The notes under the pieces: model-generated
Seen by the model: only the letters and a program-made list of their open reading frames with translations
Told to the model about the DNA's origin: nothing
The model's database searches: none
Assembly: GCA_958372035.1 (NCBI GenBank)
Contig: CATXML010000004.1
Location: forward strand, 1-18,011
Reading direction: 5' to 3'
DNA length: 18,011 nt
Source: an uncultured Collinsella sp.
GTDB lineage: Bacteria > Actinomycetota > Coriobacteriia > Coriobacteriales > Coriobacteriaceae
Made by a program: the position numbers and the translations under genes
Shown: positions 9,764-17,310 of the stretch, one piece after another
Position numbering within the stretch: the stretch's first letter is position 1
How the letters are laid out: each line of letters opens with the position of its first letter

Positions 9764-12700
9764 ATGAAGAAACGGATGATAGCCAAGCTGCTCGCTGTCA
9801 TAGCGGTTATGCTTGCCTGCTTGGGCGGCCTGGCTCCGTTTTCGGCCTATGCCGATGATACGGCGGCCGAATATAAGCTGTACCCCACGCCGCACAGCAT
9901 GGTGTACGGCAACGGTGCGCAGACGCTGCGCAACAAGGCAAGCGTGCTTACAGAGTCCGGCATCGATGCCGATACCATCAGCCGCCTTGATGAAGCTTTG
10001 GCGCTGAAGGGCATCAAAGCAAAGAGCGTTGACGCTATTCCTTCCAAGAGCACCGTGACGACGGTTCTTGTGGGCGTCAAGGGTTCCGGCGGCGCGGTTG
10101 ACACCTATGTTGACCAGCTGGTGCAAGAGGGCAAGCTGTCCTATACGGACGGCCTGTTCGACCACAACGATTCCTATGTCTTGGCTTCGCTTCCGTCTGA
10201 CGGCAACGAGCCCGACCGCGTTATCGTTTTGGGCAAGACCACCGATGCCGCCTACTATGGACTGACCACGCTTTATCAGATTCTGCAGCAGACTTCCGAT
10301 GCCAAGCTGCGCACCTTTACCATGTCCGACTATGCGGACGTGGTGACGCGCGGCTTTATCGAGGGCTACTATGGTAATCCTTGGAGCACCGAGGATCGCG
10401 TGAACCTGATGCAGTGGGGTGGCTACTACAAGCTCAACGCATATGTCTACGCCCCCAAGGATGACCCCAAGCACAATGCCAAGTGGCGTGATCTCTACAC
10501 CGAGGAAGAGCTGACCGAGAAGATCGAACCGCTTGCAGAGGCCGGCAACACCTCCAAGTGCCGCTTTGTGTTCGCGCTTCATCCGTTTATGCACAACCCC
10601 ATTACGAACTCTAACTACGACGAGTCCGTGGCTGTTCTCAAGGAAAAATTCACCCAGGTTATGGACCATGGCGTTAGGCAGATTTCCATCCTGGCAGATG
10701 ACGCCGGCAACCAGGGCAGCGCTCTGTACACCAGGCTTTGCAATGACATGACCGATTGGCTGCACGAGAAGCAGACCGAGAAGAACGCCGACGGATCGCT
10801 TAAGTACCCTGGTCTCAAAGACACGCTTATCTTCTGCCCTGTGAACTATATGGGCTGGGGCGAGTCTTGGTATGCCAACCTCCCCAAGAGCGTCCAGGTC
10901 ATCAACACCGGTGGCCGCGTGTGGGGCAAGGTCGACAATAACTTCACGTCGTCCTTCACCAACAATTCTGGCGTTGCTCCCTTTATGTGGATCAACTGGC
11001 CGTGCACCGACAACAGCAAGGACACCCTGTCCATGGGCGGCTATGAGAACGCCCTGGGCACCGATGTCCAGCCCGGCAAGGTTCAGGGCGTCGTGCTCAA
11101 CCCCATGCAGCAGTCCGAGCCTTCCAAGGCCGCTATCTTCATGAACGCCGATTTCTCTTGGAATCTGTGGAAGAGCCAGGAGCACGCCGACCAGGCTTGG
11201 GAGGATTCGTTCTCCTACGTCGACCACAATTCTCCCATCGCCACGAAGGGCTCCAACGCGCTGCGCGAGCTGAGCCGCCACATGAAGCGTTATACCGGCG
11301 GTGGCGTAGTCTTCGAGAGCCGTGAGTCCGCCAATATCAAGACCGAGCTCCAGGCTTTCCAGGGCAAGGTTACCTCTGGTACCGCAACCGCCGAGGATTG
11401 CGACCAGATGATTGAGCTCTTCCGTGGTCTGCAGAAGTCCGCCAAGACCTATCGTTCCAATGCCGGCAACAAGGCCATGCTCGACCAGATCGTGTATTGG
11501 ATTGATGCTTGGGATGACGTGACGCGTGCCGCTATTGCCGAGCTTCAGGCACTCAAGGCCGACCTCTCGGGCGACAGCTCTCAGATGCTTTCTAAGTATT
11601 CCGAGGGTTCCGAGGCACTCGCTGCCTCTCACAAGCACGGCTTCCACTATGTGGACCACACCGAGTATGCATCGGTGGGCAAGGCCTACATCATGCCGAT
11701 GCTTAATGCCCTCAACAACTACCTGGGTCAGCGCGCTACGCTAGCTGCCGACCCCAATGCCGATACCACGCAGTTTGTGACCAGCCGTACCGACACTCCC
11801 GAGGGCAAGGTCGAGAACGTCTTTGACGGTAAGGCCAACACGGGCGTTATCTACAAGACCCCCAACAAGCTCACGGCGGGTACGTACTTTGGCATGATCA
11901 AGAACAAGCCGTTCGATCTGACCAACGTGACCTTTATTCAGGGCAATGGCGCTGACTATATGCAGCATGCCAAGCTCCAGACCTATGATGGCAAGAACTG
12001 GAATGACGTTGAGGGCCAGGGTGATCTGACTGGCACGACCGTCACCGTTACCGGCCTGGACGTCAAGGGCGTCTATGGCGTTCGCCTCATCGCCACGCAG
12101 GATAACAGCCGCGATGCTTGGCCGACCATCTACGAGATCCAGGTCAACAAAGAAGAGCAGACTCCCGAGGGTCAGCCCGTCGCAGGCGCGGTGACCATCG
12201 ATGGCCAGGTTTTGGCCGCACAGTCGCTCTCCAACATCAACGACGGCAACGTCTCGACCTATGCGCACCTTCAGTACAAGAAGGCCAATGCCGACGACCC
12301 CGAGTACGATATCCGCGATACCACGCAACCTAACGCCACAGTGACCCTTACGTTTACCAAGACGTCCGTGGTCGATACGTTCACCTTCGTGCAGGCGGCA
12401 CGCAACGGCAACGAGCCCACTTCTGGTGATGGTATCAACGCCGGCGTGCTCGAGTACCAAAACGAGGCGGGCACGTGGATCAAGGCCGGCGATATCGACG
12501 GCACGGCCACCCAGACCATCACGCTGCCCAGCGCCGTCAAGGCCAAGGCAATCCGCGTCAAGAACACCGCTGCCACCAAGTCTTGGTGGAAGGTCTTTGA
12601 GCTTTCTGCCACCAAGGGTGCTTCCACCGAGCCCGAGCCCACCGCTACGGTTACGAGCACGGGCCTGGATGTGTACCAGAACTATGCACTTTCCCGTGTT

Positions 12701-15700
12701 GTCGACGGTAACGAGGATACGTACGCTTGGGTTAAGCACAACTCTGGCGGCGGCAACATCAAGAGCGGTGACACCATTACCGTTACCTACTCCGCTCCCA
12801 AGACCGTGGGCCATGTGCGCTATGTCCAGGGCAACGACAATCTTTCTGCCGGTGCGCTCGAGTACACCGTCGATGGCGCCAACTGGGTCGAGTGCGGCGA
12901 TATCACATCGAGCCGTGAGCAGGAATTTGATTTCGAGAACGTGCAGATTCGCGGCATTCGCGTGCGTGCGACCGAGGACACCGCCAAGTGGTGGCAGGTC
13001 TGCGAGATCGCCACTTCTAAGGGCAAGGAAGCCAGCACCGGCACCATCCGCTCCGACATCTCGGGCGTTGCCCTTAAGGCCACGGGCAAGGACGGCAGCG
13101 TCCAGCTTTCCGACGGCACCGTCTCGTTTGGGGCCGGCAACTACCTTGCGGTCGATCTGGGCGCAGTGCGCAACGACGTCGCCATCAACACCGACGGCAT
13201 GACTCTTCCCAAGGGCGCCAAGGTCGTGTACTCGCAGAACGCTCTCGAGTGGATCGATTACGCGGGCGCCAAGAAGCCCGTCAAGGCTCGTTATGTTGGC
13301 ATTCAGGCATCCGCCGCATGCGACGTGACGTTCACCAATTTCTCCGCGAGCTACAAGACGGTCAAGGCTCCGTCCTATGTGAAGGGCGACCTGGGCAACT
13401 TTGATGCTTCGAAGATCTTCGATGGCGATCTGTCCACGACCTTCAAGAACACGCAGGGTGCCACCGAGGGCAGCACGATCGTGTTCGATCTTGGCCAGGA
13501 GCGCAAGATCAACTCCATCGCATACTACGTGCCCGAGACGACCTATGACTTCATCCGCAAGGGTGTTATCGAGGTCGCCGACAGCCCGGATGCTGCTGAT
13601 GGTCAGTGGACCGAGGTTCTTAAGATCAACAGTGATGCTGCTACGATCGAGAACACGTTTAACAGCGATACCGCTAAGAACGCAGCTTGGCTCACGCACG
13701 ACACCAAGAACCCGGGCAACATGTGCACGGCCAACCCCAAGACCGATGTCACCGCTACCAACGAAAACGATCCCAACGGTACCGAGAAGCTCAATGTGAC
13801 CGGTCGCTACATGCGCATTCGCTTTACCGCGACCTACACACAGCGCTGGATCGAGATCGGTGAGATCCGTATCAACGGCGGCGAGTATGTAAGCACCTAT
13901 GGCGATGCCGACTTCGATTCCTCGAGCACCGAGGTCGAGGGCAAGACGCCGGCTAACCTTGCCGATGGTGATACCAAGACCGCCTGGCGTCCGCAGGACA
14001 ACAAGGGCACCCTGGTGTATCACGTCTCCGAGCCCATTGCCGAGGGTGGCAAGGTGTTCTCGGGCGTGCGCATCGTCTCTGCCGGTACGCCCTCCAACGC
14101 AAAGGTGACTGCTACGGTTTATGCCGATGCCGCCTATAGCAAGACGGAGGACATCGACCTGGGCACGTTGAGCCAGCCCGTAAGCGAGTTCTGCTTTGGC
14201 ACGCTCACCCGCGCTGCCGGTTCGACCTTCTCTGCCGTTAAGGACATCAAGGTCACGTGGGACGGCACGGTCCCCGAGATCGCCGAGTTCTTCCTGATCG
14301 ACGATGCCAACCCCGCCGATACCACGGCGCTGCAGGCTGCTGTCGATGAGCTCAAGGATAAGGACGTGAGCGGTTGGACCAAGTCGACTGCCGATGCCTT
14401 TAAGAAGGCCCTCGCCAATGCGCAGGACACTCTTGCCAATACCAAGGCCACGCAGACGACGGTCGATTCTGTTACCGCTGCCCTGAGGTCTGCCGACGCC
14501 GCCGGTGTCGAGAAGTACGCGGGCAAGGAGCTTCCCAAGAAGGTCTCCAACGACGATGGCCAGTACACCGTCGCGAGCTATCAGGCATATTCCGATGCAT
14601 ATGCCGAGGCCGAGCAGGCTTTCGCGCATCCTGAGGATCTTGCCAAGACCGAGGGCGAGGCGCTTCTTGCCGCGCTTGAGGCCAAGAAGACTGCCCTGGT
14701 CTTTGACCAGAGCGCTCAGCAGCGTGCCGAGGTCGCCCTTGCCGACGCCAAGCTGGTGTACGGCGAGGCCGACGCCGCCGCCGACAAGTACACGACCGAC
14801 AGCGCTGCCGCCTATCGCGATGCCATGAGCGCGCTTGAGGACCTGATCGCCAATACCAAGGCGACCCCGAAGCAGCTCAAGGCAGCACAGGCTGCGCTCG
14901 AGGACGCCGAGGGCAAGCTGGTCGATGCCAGCGAGCTTATCGCTGCCCGTGCCGAGTTTAAGAAGACCAACGGCAAGCTGTATACCGATGAGTCTTATAA
15001 CGCCTACAAGGCGGCTTTCGACGACTCTGCTGCTGCCCTTAAGAACGGTACTGCCGAGCAGGTTGCTGCTGCGGCCGCGAAGCTCAACGACGCTAAGGCC
15101 GGTCTTGCCCTGCGTGAGGCTGTCGACCTGAACAAGGTCATTGCCGAGGCCGAGAAGCTCAACGAGGCCGACTACACCGTGGCGAGCTGGGCACCCTTTG
15201 CTGCCGCTATCGAGGCTGCCAAGGCTCCGCACGATTCCGCCAACGACGCTGACCTGGCCCAGGCAATCAACGATGCCAAGGCCGCTCTGGTCAACGTCAA
15301 GGCGCTCAAGGCCGATATCGCTTCTGCCAAGAGCGCTCGTGCCGAGGACTACACCAAGGATTCAATGGCTCAGCTCAACGCTGCTGTCGCCGATGCCGAG
15401 GAAGTTCTCAAGAACGGTTCCGTCGACGATGTTGCCGCCGCGCGCGCCAAGATCGCCGATGCTCTGAAGGCACTGGTCAACGTGAGCGCCCTTAAGGACG
15501 CTATCGTCAAGGCCGAGAACATGGATACCTCCAACGGTACCGATGAGCAGAAGGCCCAGCTTGCCGATGCCATCGCCGCCGCTAAGGGGCTGCTTGAGCG
15601 CGGCTCTGCCGATGAGGTCTCCGCCGCACTCGAGTCTTTGAATGCCGCAATGGCCAGCTTTGGCGGCTCGGGCACCGATAAGCCCGGGCAGCCCGAGAAG

Positions 15701-15886
15701 CCCGGTACGACTGGCGGCAGCCAGCAGGGTGGTTCCGACCACAACAAGAAGCCTGGTAGGCCTTCGAAGGGTTCGGGCCTGCCGGGTACTGGCGATGCAT
15801 CGATTCTTGCAGCCGCACTTGCTGGTGGCTTCGGTGTCACCGCACTGGCGGCGGCCCGCGTGATCGACCGCAAGCGTCGTCGCTAA
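9764..15886 (+). CDS. Cell-wall-anchored GH84 beta-N-acetylglucosaminidase (NagH/hyaluronidase-like) with CBM32 and FIVAR arrays
   Basis: 2040 residues from ATG 9764, with AAGAAAGGG 8 bases upstream. It starts 43 bp after the GH20 stop with no terminator between them, so the two are probably one transcript. Residues 1-30 are a signal peptide (cleavage near AYA-DD). An N-terminal GH84/GH20b-like domain (about 37-185) precedes the GH84 barrel (about 190-500). Barrel motifs are RGFIEGYYGNPWS (Glu200) and ILADDAGN, with Asp312-Asp313 as the expected catalytic pair for substrate-assisted hydrolysis, then NYMGWGE and GGRVWG. A helical region follows, then F5/8C/CBM32-like modules at about nt 11777-12145, 12180-12620, 12640-13020 and 13370-13890, and a further beta-rich unit to about 14310. 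About seven FIVAR-like three-helix repeats fill 14320-15660. LPGTG is at 15779-15793, with a hydrophobic helix and a KRRR tail. It should release beta-GlcNAc from mucin-type or other host glycans. 'Hyaluronidase' is a common family label, not proven here. Confidence 0.93.
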   Translation: MKKRMIAKLLAVIAVMLACLGGLAPFSAYADDTAAEYKLYPTPHSMVYGNGAQTLRNKASVLTESGIDADTISRLDEALALKGIKAKSVDAIPSKSTVTTVLVGVKGSGGAVDTYVDQLVQEGKLSYTDGLFDHNDSYVLASLPSDGNEPDRVIVLGKTTDAAYYGLTTLYQILQQTSDAKLRTFTMSDYADVVTRGFIEGYYGNPWSTEDRVNLMQWGGYYKLNAYVYAPKDDPKHNAKWRDLYTEEELTEKIEPLAEAGNTSKCRFVFALHPFMHNPITNSNYDESVAVLKEKFTQVMDHGVRQISILADDAGNQGSALYTRLCNDMTDWLHEKQTEKNADGSLKYPGLKDTLIFCPVNYMGWGESWYANLPKSVQVINTGGRVWGKVDNNFTSSFTNNSGVAPFMWINWPCTDNSKDTLSMGGYENALGTDVQPGKVQGVVLNPMQQSEPSKAAIFMNADFSWNLWKSQEHADQAWEDSFSYVDHNSPIATKGSNALRELSRHMKRYTGGGVVFESRESANIKTELQAFQGKVTSGTATAEDCDQMIELFRGLQKSAKTYRSNAGNKAMLDQIVYWIDAWDDVTRAAIAELQALKADLSGDSSQMLSKYSEGSEALAASHKHGFHYVDHTEYASVGKAYIMPMLNALNNYLGQRATLAADPNADTTQFVTSRTDTPEGKVENVFDGKANTGVIYKTPNKLTAGTYFGMIKNKPFDLTNVTFIQGNGADYMQHAKLQTYDGKNWNDVEGQGDLTGTTVTVTGLDVKGVYGVRLIATQDNSRDAWPTIYEIQVNKEEQTPEGQPVAGAVTIDGQVLAAQSLSNINDGNVSTYAHLQYKKANADDPEYDIRDTTQPNATVTLTFTKTSVVDTFTFVQAARNGNEPTSGDGINAGVLEYQNEAGTWIKAGDIDGTATQTITLPSAVKAKAIRVKNTAATKSWWKVFELSATKGASTEPEPTATVTSTGLDVYQNYALSRVVDGNEDTYAWVKHNSGGGNIKSGDTITVTYSAPKTVGHVRYVQGNDNLSAGALEYTVDGANWVECGDITSSREQEFDFENVQIRGIRVRATEDTAKWWQVCEIATSKGKEASTGTIRSDISGVALKATGKDGSVQLSDGTVSFGAGNYLAVDLGAVRNDVAINTDGMTLPKGAKVVYSQNALEWIDYAGAKKPVKARYVGIQASAACDVTFTNFSASYKTVKAPSYVKGDLGNFDASKIFDGDLSTTFKNTQGATEGSTIVFDLGQERKINSIAYYVPETTYDFIRKGVIEVADSPDAADGQWTEVLKINSDAATIENTFNSDTAKNAAWLTHDTKNPGNMCTANPKTDVTATNENDPNGTEKLNVTGRYMRIRFTATYTQRWIEIGEIRINGGEYVSTYGDADFDSSSTEVEGKTPANLADGDTKTAWRPQDNKGTLVYHVSEPIAEGGKVFSGVRIVSAGTPSNAKVTATVYADAAYSKTEDIDLGTLSQPVSEFCFGTLTRAAGSTFSAVKDIKVTWDGTVPEIAEFFLIDDANPADTTALQAAVDELKDKDVSGWTKSTADAFKKALANAQDTLANTKATQTTVDSVTAALRSADAAGVEKYAGKELPKKVSNDDGQYTVASYQAYSDAYAEAEQAFAHPEDLAKTEGEALLAALEAKKTALVFDQSAQQRAEVALADAKLVYGEADAAADKYTTDSAAAYRDAMSALEDLIANTKATPKQLKAAQAALEDAEGKLVDASELIAARAEFKKTNGKLYTDESYNAYKAAFDDSAAALKNGTAEQVAAAAAKLNDAKAGLALREAVDLNKVIAEAEKLNEADYTVASWAPFAAAIEAAKAPHDSANDADLAQAINDAKAALVNVKALKADIASAKSARAEDYTKDSMAQLNAAVADAEEVLKNGSVDDVAAARAKIADALKALVNVSALKDAIVKAENMDTSNGTDEQKAQLADAIAAAKGLLERGSADEVSAALESLNAAMASFGGSGTDKPGQPEKPGTTGGSQQGGSDHNKKPGRPSKGSGLPGTGDASILAAALAGGFGVTALAAARVIDRKRRR
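14320..15660 (+). repeat. FIVAR-like helical repeat array (protein-level repeats)
   Basis: About seven units of 55-65 residues show the pattern L-x-x-x-I-x-x-A, then Y-T-x-x-S/T-x-x-x-Y/F/L, then an Ala-rich helix ending A-x-x-x-L. Clear Y-T-x-(D/A)-S boundaries are YTVASYQAY, YTTDSAAAY, YTDESYNAY, YTVASWAPF and YTKDSMAQL. The array probably forms a stalk that holds the enzyme away from the wall. DNA similarity between units is modest, so the array is old or purged of identical DNA. Confidence 0.8.
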
Positions 15887-15926
15887 CGACTCGCATCATA
15901 CCGAGCAAAAAGGCGTCCCTCCGGGG
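15887..15926 (+). other. Remnant of the GH84 gene's own terminator (5' half)
   Basis: AAAAA (15907-15911), GGCGTCCC (15912-15919), a TCC loop and GGGG (15923-15926) look like the A-tract, left arm, loop and start of the right arm of a bidirectional Rho-independent terminator. The expected continuation (ACGCC plus a T-run) is missing, because the insertion sequence begins at 15927. It does not reappear beyond the insertion sequence's right end either. Confidence 0.55.
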
Positions 15927-15950
15927 TGAACTGCCTCCCATTTCTTGGAC
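15927..15950 (+). repeat. IS left inverted repeat (IRL)
   Basis: 24 bases starting TGAACTGC and ending CTTGGAC. It matches the reverse complement of 17287-17310 at 19 positions. The differences (repeat positions 9-10 and 15-17) fall in the part that also forms the left arm of a terminator hairpin. Confidence 0.9.
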
Positions 15951-15971
15951 ACGAGAAATGGGAGGCTTTTT
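15933..15971 (+). terminator. Rho-independent terminator built into the IS left end
   Basis: A perfect 13-bp stem, GCCTCCCATTTCT (15933-15945) with AGAAATGGGAGGC (15954-15966), has an 8-base loop and is followed directly by TTTTT (15967-15971). It stops transcription entering from the GH84 side before the transposase genes, and would also end the glycosidase operon. In a read-through transcript it lies just upstream of orfA. Confidence 0.88.
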
Positions 15972-15989
15972 ATACGTGTCGACTTGAGA

Positions 15990-16400
15990 GTGAAACACGA
16001 CATCGAGGCCAGGAAGGCGGCGATCGGGCTCTTCGAGCGAGGGCACGGCTTCGAGTCGGCGGCGAAGGCGCTGTCGGTCCCGCGCGACACCGTGAGACAA
16101 TGGCTCTACGTATACCGGTCGTTCGGAAGCGAGGTGCTGCTATCCATGGACGGCAAGCAGACCAGGTACATATACGAGCAGAAGGTCGCCGCCGCCTCGG
16201 CCGTGGTCGACGGCGGCATGAGCGGGCGGGACGCCATGGAGGCGCTCAGGCCCAAGCCCAGGGGCAGGCCGAAGGGGTCCGGCCCCAGGCCGCGCGAGCG
16301 CACCCGCGAGCAGGAGCTCGAGGAGCGCTGCCGAAGGCTCGAGACCGAGGTGGCCTACCTAAAAAAATTGCGTGCCCTGGTCGAGAGGGACGGGCTCTGA
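15990..16400 (+). CDS. IS3-family OrfA (DNA-binding transposase subunit)
   Basis: 136 residues from GTG 15990 (protein begins VKHDIEARKAAI, read as Met), chosen because the conserved family start lies here. In-frame TTG 15984, and TTG 15945 inside the inverted repeat and hairpin, are alternatives; no clear ribosome site distinguishes them. A helix-turn-helix of the insE/insJ type covers about residues 5-45 (SAAKALSVPRDTVRQWLYVYR). A Pro/Arg-rich basic linker follows, then a C-terminal leucine-zipper-like helix (about residues 105-130, LEERCRRLETEVAYLKKL) that normally mediates multimerisation. Alone it binds the inverted repeats and represses. By -1 slippage at 16361-16367 it is fused to OrfB to make the active transposase. 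The TGA stop is at 16398-16400. Confidence 0.85.
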   Translation: MKHDIEARKAAIGLFERGHGFESAAKALSVPRDTVRQWLYVYRSFGSEVLLSMDGKQTRYIYEQKVAAASAVVDGGMSGRDAMEALRPKPRGRPKGSGPRPRERTREQELEERCRRLETEVAYLKKLRALVERDGL

Positions 16401-16406
16401 CCAGGG
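16361..16406 (+). promoter_or_regulatory. Programmed -1 ribosomal frameshift signal (A7 heptamer plus stem-loop)
   Basis: A AAA AAA (16361-16367) lies in the orfA frame exactly as required for tandem slippage (CTA AAA AAA TTG). After a 7-base spacer (16368-16374) comes a perfect 8-bp stem, CCCTGGTC (16375-16382) with GACCAGGG (16399-16406). The loop can pair three further bases (GAG with CTC). The orfA stop and a candidate orfB GTG (16406) lie in the right arm of the stem. This is the standard IS3 arrangement for making the OrfAB fusion. Confidence 0.88.
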
Positions 16407-17272
16407 TGAAGGTCGAGGCCGTTAGCGCCCTGCGCTCGGAGGGGCGCAAGCTGGGGAGCCTGCTGGAATGCGCCGGCCTGGCCCGGTCCAGCTACTACTA
16501 CGCGCTGTCGCACCCGGCCAGGCCGACGCGCCCGGAGCTGCGGGGCGCGGTGGCGGAGATCTTCTCGCGCACGGCCAACGGGTGCGGCCACCGCCAGGTC
16601 GCCATGTGCCCGCGCACCGAGCTGGGCGCGCGCATAGCCGACACGACCGTGCTCAAGATGATGCGGGAGACGGGGGTCCGCTGCGGCATCCGCCGCGAGA
16701 CCGACTACCATAGGTACAACTCGTACAGGGGCGTCGTGGGCGAGACGTTCGAGAACGTCATCGGGCGCGACTTCGCCGCCGACGGGCCGTGGCAGAAGAT
16801 GGGCACCGACGTCACCGAGTTCAAGCAGCCCTGGGGCAAGGCCTACTTCGCGCCGGTGTACGACTTCGGCAGCAAGGAGATAGCCGCGTGGTCGACGTCG
16901 ACCAGCCCGGGCATGGCGCAGCAGGCCGAGCTGCTCGACCGGCTGCCGGCGAAGATACCCGAGGGCGCGAAACCGGTGCTTCACAGCGACATGGGCTGGC
17001 AGTACCAGCACGCCGCATGGTGCGGGAGGCTGAGGGACGCCGGGATCGTCCAGAGCATGTCCAGAAAGGGCAACTGCATCGACAACGGCGCCACCGAGCA
17101 GGTCTTCGGCCACATGAAGGACGAGTTCTTCCGGGGAAGGACATGGCCCGACTTCGAGTCCTTCAAGGCGGACCTGGACGCGTGCGTCGCCCATTGGAAC
17201 ACGAGGCGGAGGCAGGTTAAACTGAAGGGACTGACCCCGGAGGAGTTCCGGAGCCAGCCTCTTGCGGCGTAG
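16367..17272 (+). CDS. IS3-family OrfB transposase (DDE integrase catalytic domain), expressed as OrfAB by -1 frameshift
   Basis: This is the -1 frame after the slippery site. The fusion 15990-16367 plus 16367-17272 would give 427 residues. A free OrfB could start at GTG 16406. An HTH_21-like segment precedes the rve catalytic core. DDE residues are Asp in GTDVTEF (16808-16810), Asp in HSDMGWQYQ (16988-16990) and Glu in GATEQVFG (17096-17098), giving the D-35-E spacing typical of IS3. QSMSRKGNCIDN and the C-terminal WNTRRRQ...GLTPEEF motif are also present. The frame is open further upstream to about 15926, but there it encodes Arg/Ala-rich nonsense in the shadow of orfA, so that part is excluded. 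It cuts and joins IS ends, probably by the copy-paste circle route known for IS3. No broken motif is seen. Confidence 0.9.
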   Translation: MACPGREGRALTRVKVEAVSALRSEGRKLGSLLECAGLARSSYYYALSHPARPTRPELRGAVAEIFSRTANGCGHRQVAMCPRTELGARIADTTVLKMMRETGVRCGIRRETDYHRYNSYRGVVGETFENVIGRDFAADGPWQKMGTDVTEFKQPWGKAYFAPVYDFGSKEIAAWSTSTSPGMAQQAELLDRLPAKIPEGAKPVLHSDMGWQYQHAAWCGRLRDAGIVQSMSRKGNCIDNGATEQVFGHMKDEFFRGRTWPDFESFKADLDACVAHWNTRRRQVKLKGLTPEEFRSQPLAA

Positions 17273-17286
17273 TTCTTATTTAAGCC

Positions 17287-17310
17287 GTCCAAGTTTTGGG
17301 GTGCAGTTCA
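17287..17310 (-). repeat. IS right inverted repeat (IRR)
   Basis: Read on the minus strand it begins TGAACTGC and ends CTTGGAC, and matches IRL at 19 of 24 positions. It lies 14 bp after the orfB stop. It lacks the partner sequence that makes IRL a hairpin, so it does not act as a terminator. Confidence 0.9.

Larger units (their letters stand above)
15927..17310 (+). mobile_element. IS3-family insertion sequence, IS150-like, complete (1384 bp)
   Basis: It is bounded by 24-bp imperfect inverted repeats (19 of 24 match) that begin TGAACTGC and end CTTGGAC, very like the known IS150-type ends. It has IS3-style overlapping orfA and orfB with a -1 frameshift signal, and a DDE domain with the IS150-type motifs HSDMGWQYQ and QSMSRKGNCIDN. 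Its size is normal for the group. Codon use differs from its neighbours (many AGG/AGA-type Arg and ATA Ile codons), consistent with horizontal arrival. No 3-4 bp target duplication is visible: the left flank is GGGG and the right flank is TTTG. The open frames and intact ends suggest it could still be active. Confidence 0.92.

Noticed and set aside
9701..15232. Long minus-strand open frames opposite the GH84 gene (9701-11659 and 11741-15232)
   Set aside because: Same codon-bias effect, broken by a single CTA codon. No recognisable protein features.
15926..16366. Upstream extension of the orfB frame beginning at GTG 15926
   Set aside because: This part lies in the shadow of orfA, starts outside the IS, and encodes Arg/Ala/Gly-rich sequence with no family similarity. 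The real route into this frame is the -1 frameshift at 16361-16367.
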